Position numbers and translations under genes: made by a program. From Sphingomonas paucimobilis (GTDB lineage: Bacteria > Pseudomonadota > Alphaproteobacteria > Sphingomonadales > Sphingomonadaceae): DNA of 5,947 nt. Below the pieces are notes generated by a model. It was not told where the DNA came from. It saw only the letters and a program-made list of their open reading frames with translations, and did not search any database. Below, one piece after another: positions 5,900-5,947 of the stretch (positions within the stretch are counted from its first letter, which is position 1; each line of letters opens with the position of its first letter). The stretch lies in contig CAMAQU010000112.1 of NCBI GenBank assembly GCA_945860425.1, positions 1-5,947 on the forward strand, given 5' to 3'.

Positions 5900-5914
5900 G
5901 GGAGTTCTGCCCTC
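5898..5914 (+). terminator. Weak GC-rich hairpin after the last gene, possible terminator
   Basis: GAGGG (5898-5902) can pair with CCCTC (5910-5914) around a 7-nt loop, overlapping the stop codon; an alternative pairing is GGGAG (5900-5904) with CTCCC (5912-5916). Neither is long and no T-run follows, so termination here is only a possibility. The last bases of the window (to 5947) show no gene. Confidence 0.25.
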
Positions 5915-5947
5915 CCCGCTGCGACTAAAGCGCCCTGCGGTCCCTTA

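Noticed and set aside
5916..5940. CCGC...GCGG inverted repeat near the window end
   Set aside because: It is four base pairs with a long loop, expected by chance in GC-rich DNA, and the window ends too soon to judge.

Overview
This 5.9 kb window reads as an ordinary, gene-dense chromosomal segment of an alphaproteobacterium, most likely a sphingomonad (Sphingomonadales). The placement is an inference from protein character: a plant-like class II DAHP synthase, a UPF0262 protein (a family known mainly from Alphaproteobacteria), a DnaB of alphaproteobacterial type, and a dCTP deaminase with the GKSTYAR / PGWEGHVTLE signature. The DNA is moderately GC-rich. I see no insertion sequence, phage gene, CRISPR array, tRNA or rRNA.

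Layout. Positions 1-383 (+) hold the C-terminal end of a class II DAHP synthase (first step of the shikimate pathway), cut by the window edge. A convergent intergenic stretch (384-548) carries a perfect 12-bp hairpin, probably a terminator, and a second weaker hairpin. On the minus strand follow a small 100-residue protein of unknown function (549-851) and, upstream of it, the replicative helicase gene dnaB (919-2430). The two minus-strand genes are probably co-transcribed. A short divergent intergenic region (2431-2546) with a tandem 9-bp repeat separates dnaB from a plus-strand series.

The plus-strand series has five closely packed genes: a UPF0262 protein (2547-3029), a membrane-anchored GH25 lysozyme-like protein (3033-3707), cytidine deaminase cdd (3704-4153, ATGA overlap), dCTP deaminase dcd (4162-4716), and a saccharopine dehydrogenase-like / SCCPDH-type NAD(P)-binding oxidoreductase (4739-5899). 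The gaps are 3, -4, 8 and 22 bp, so they look like one operon. The two deaminases fit together: Cdd turns (deoxy)cytidine into (deoxy)uridine, and Dcd turns dCTP into dUTP, so both feed the uracil/thymidylate pool. The other three genes have no obvious biochemical link to them.

The most unusual point is the GH25 protein. It keeps the family scaffold but has K-L-T where the family has its catalytic D-x-E, and N where the C-terminal V-D-x-N motif has Asp, so it is probably a non-catalytic lysozyme-fold protein. I did not find a new defence system or mobile element here; most of the window is housekeeping.
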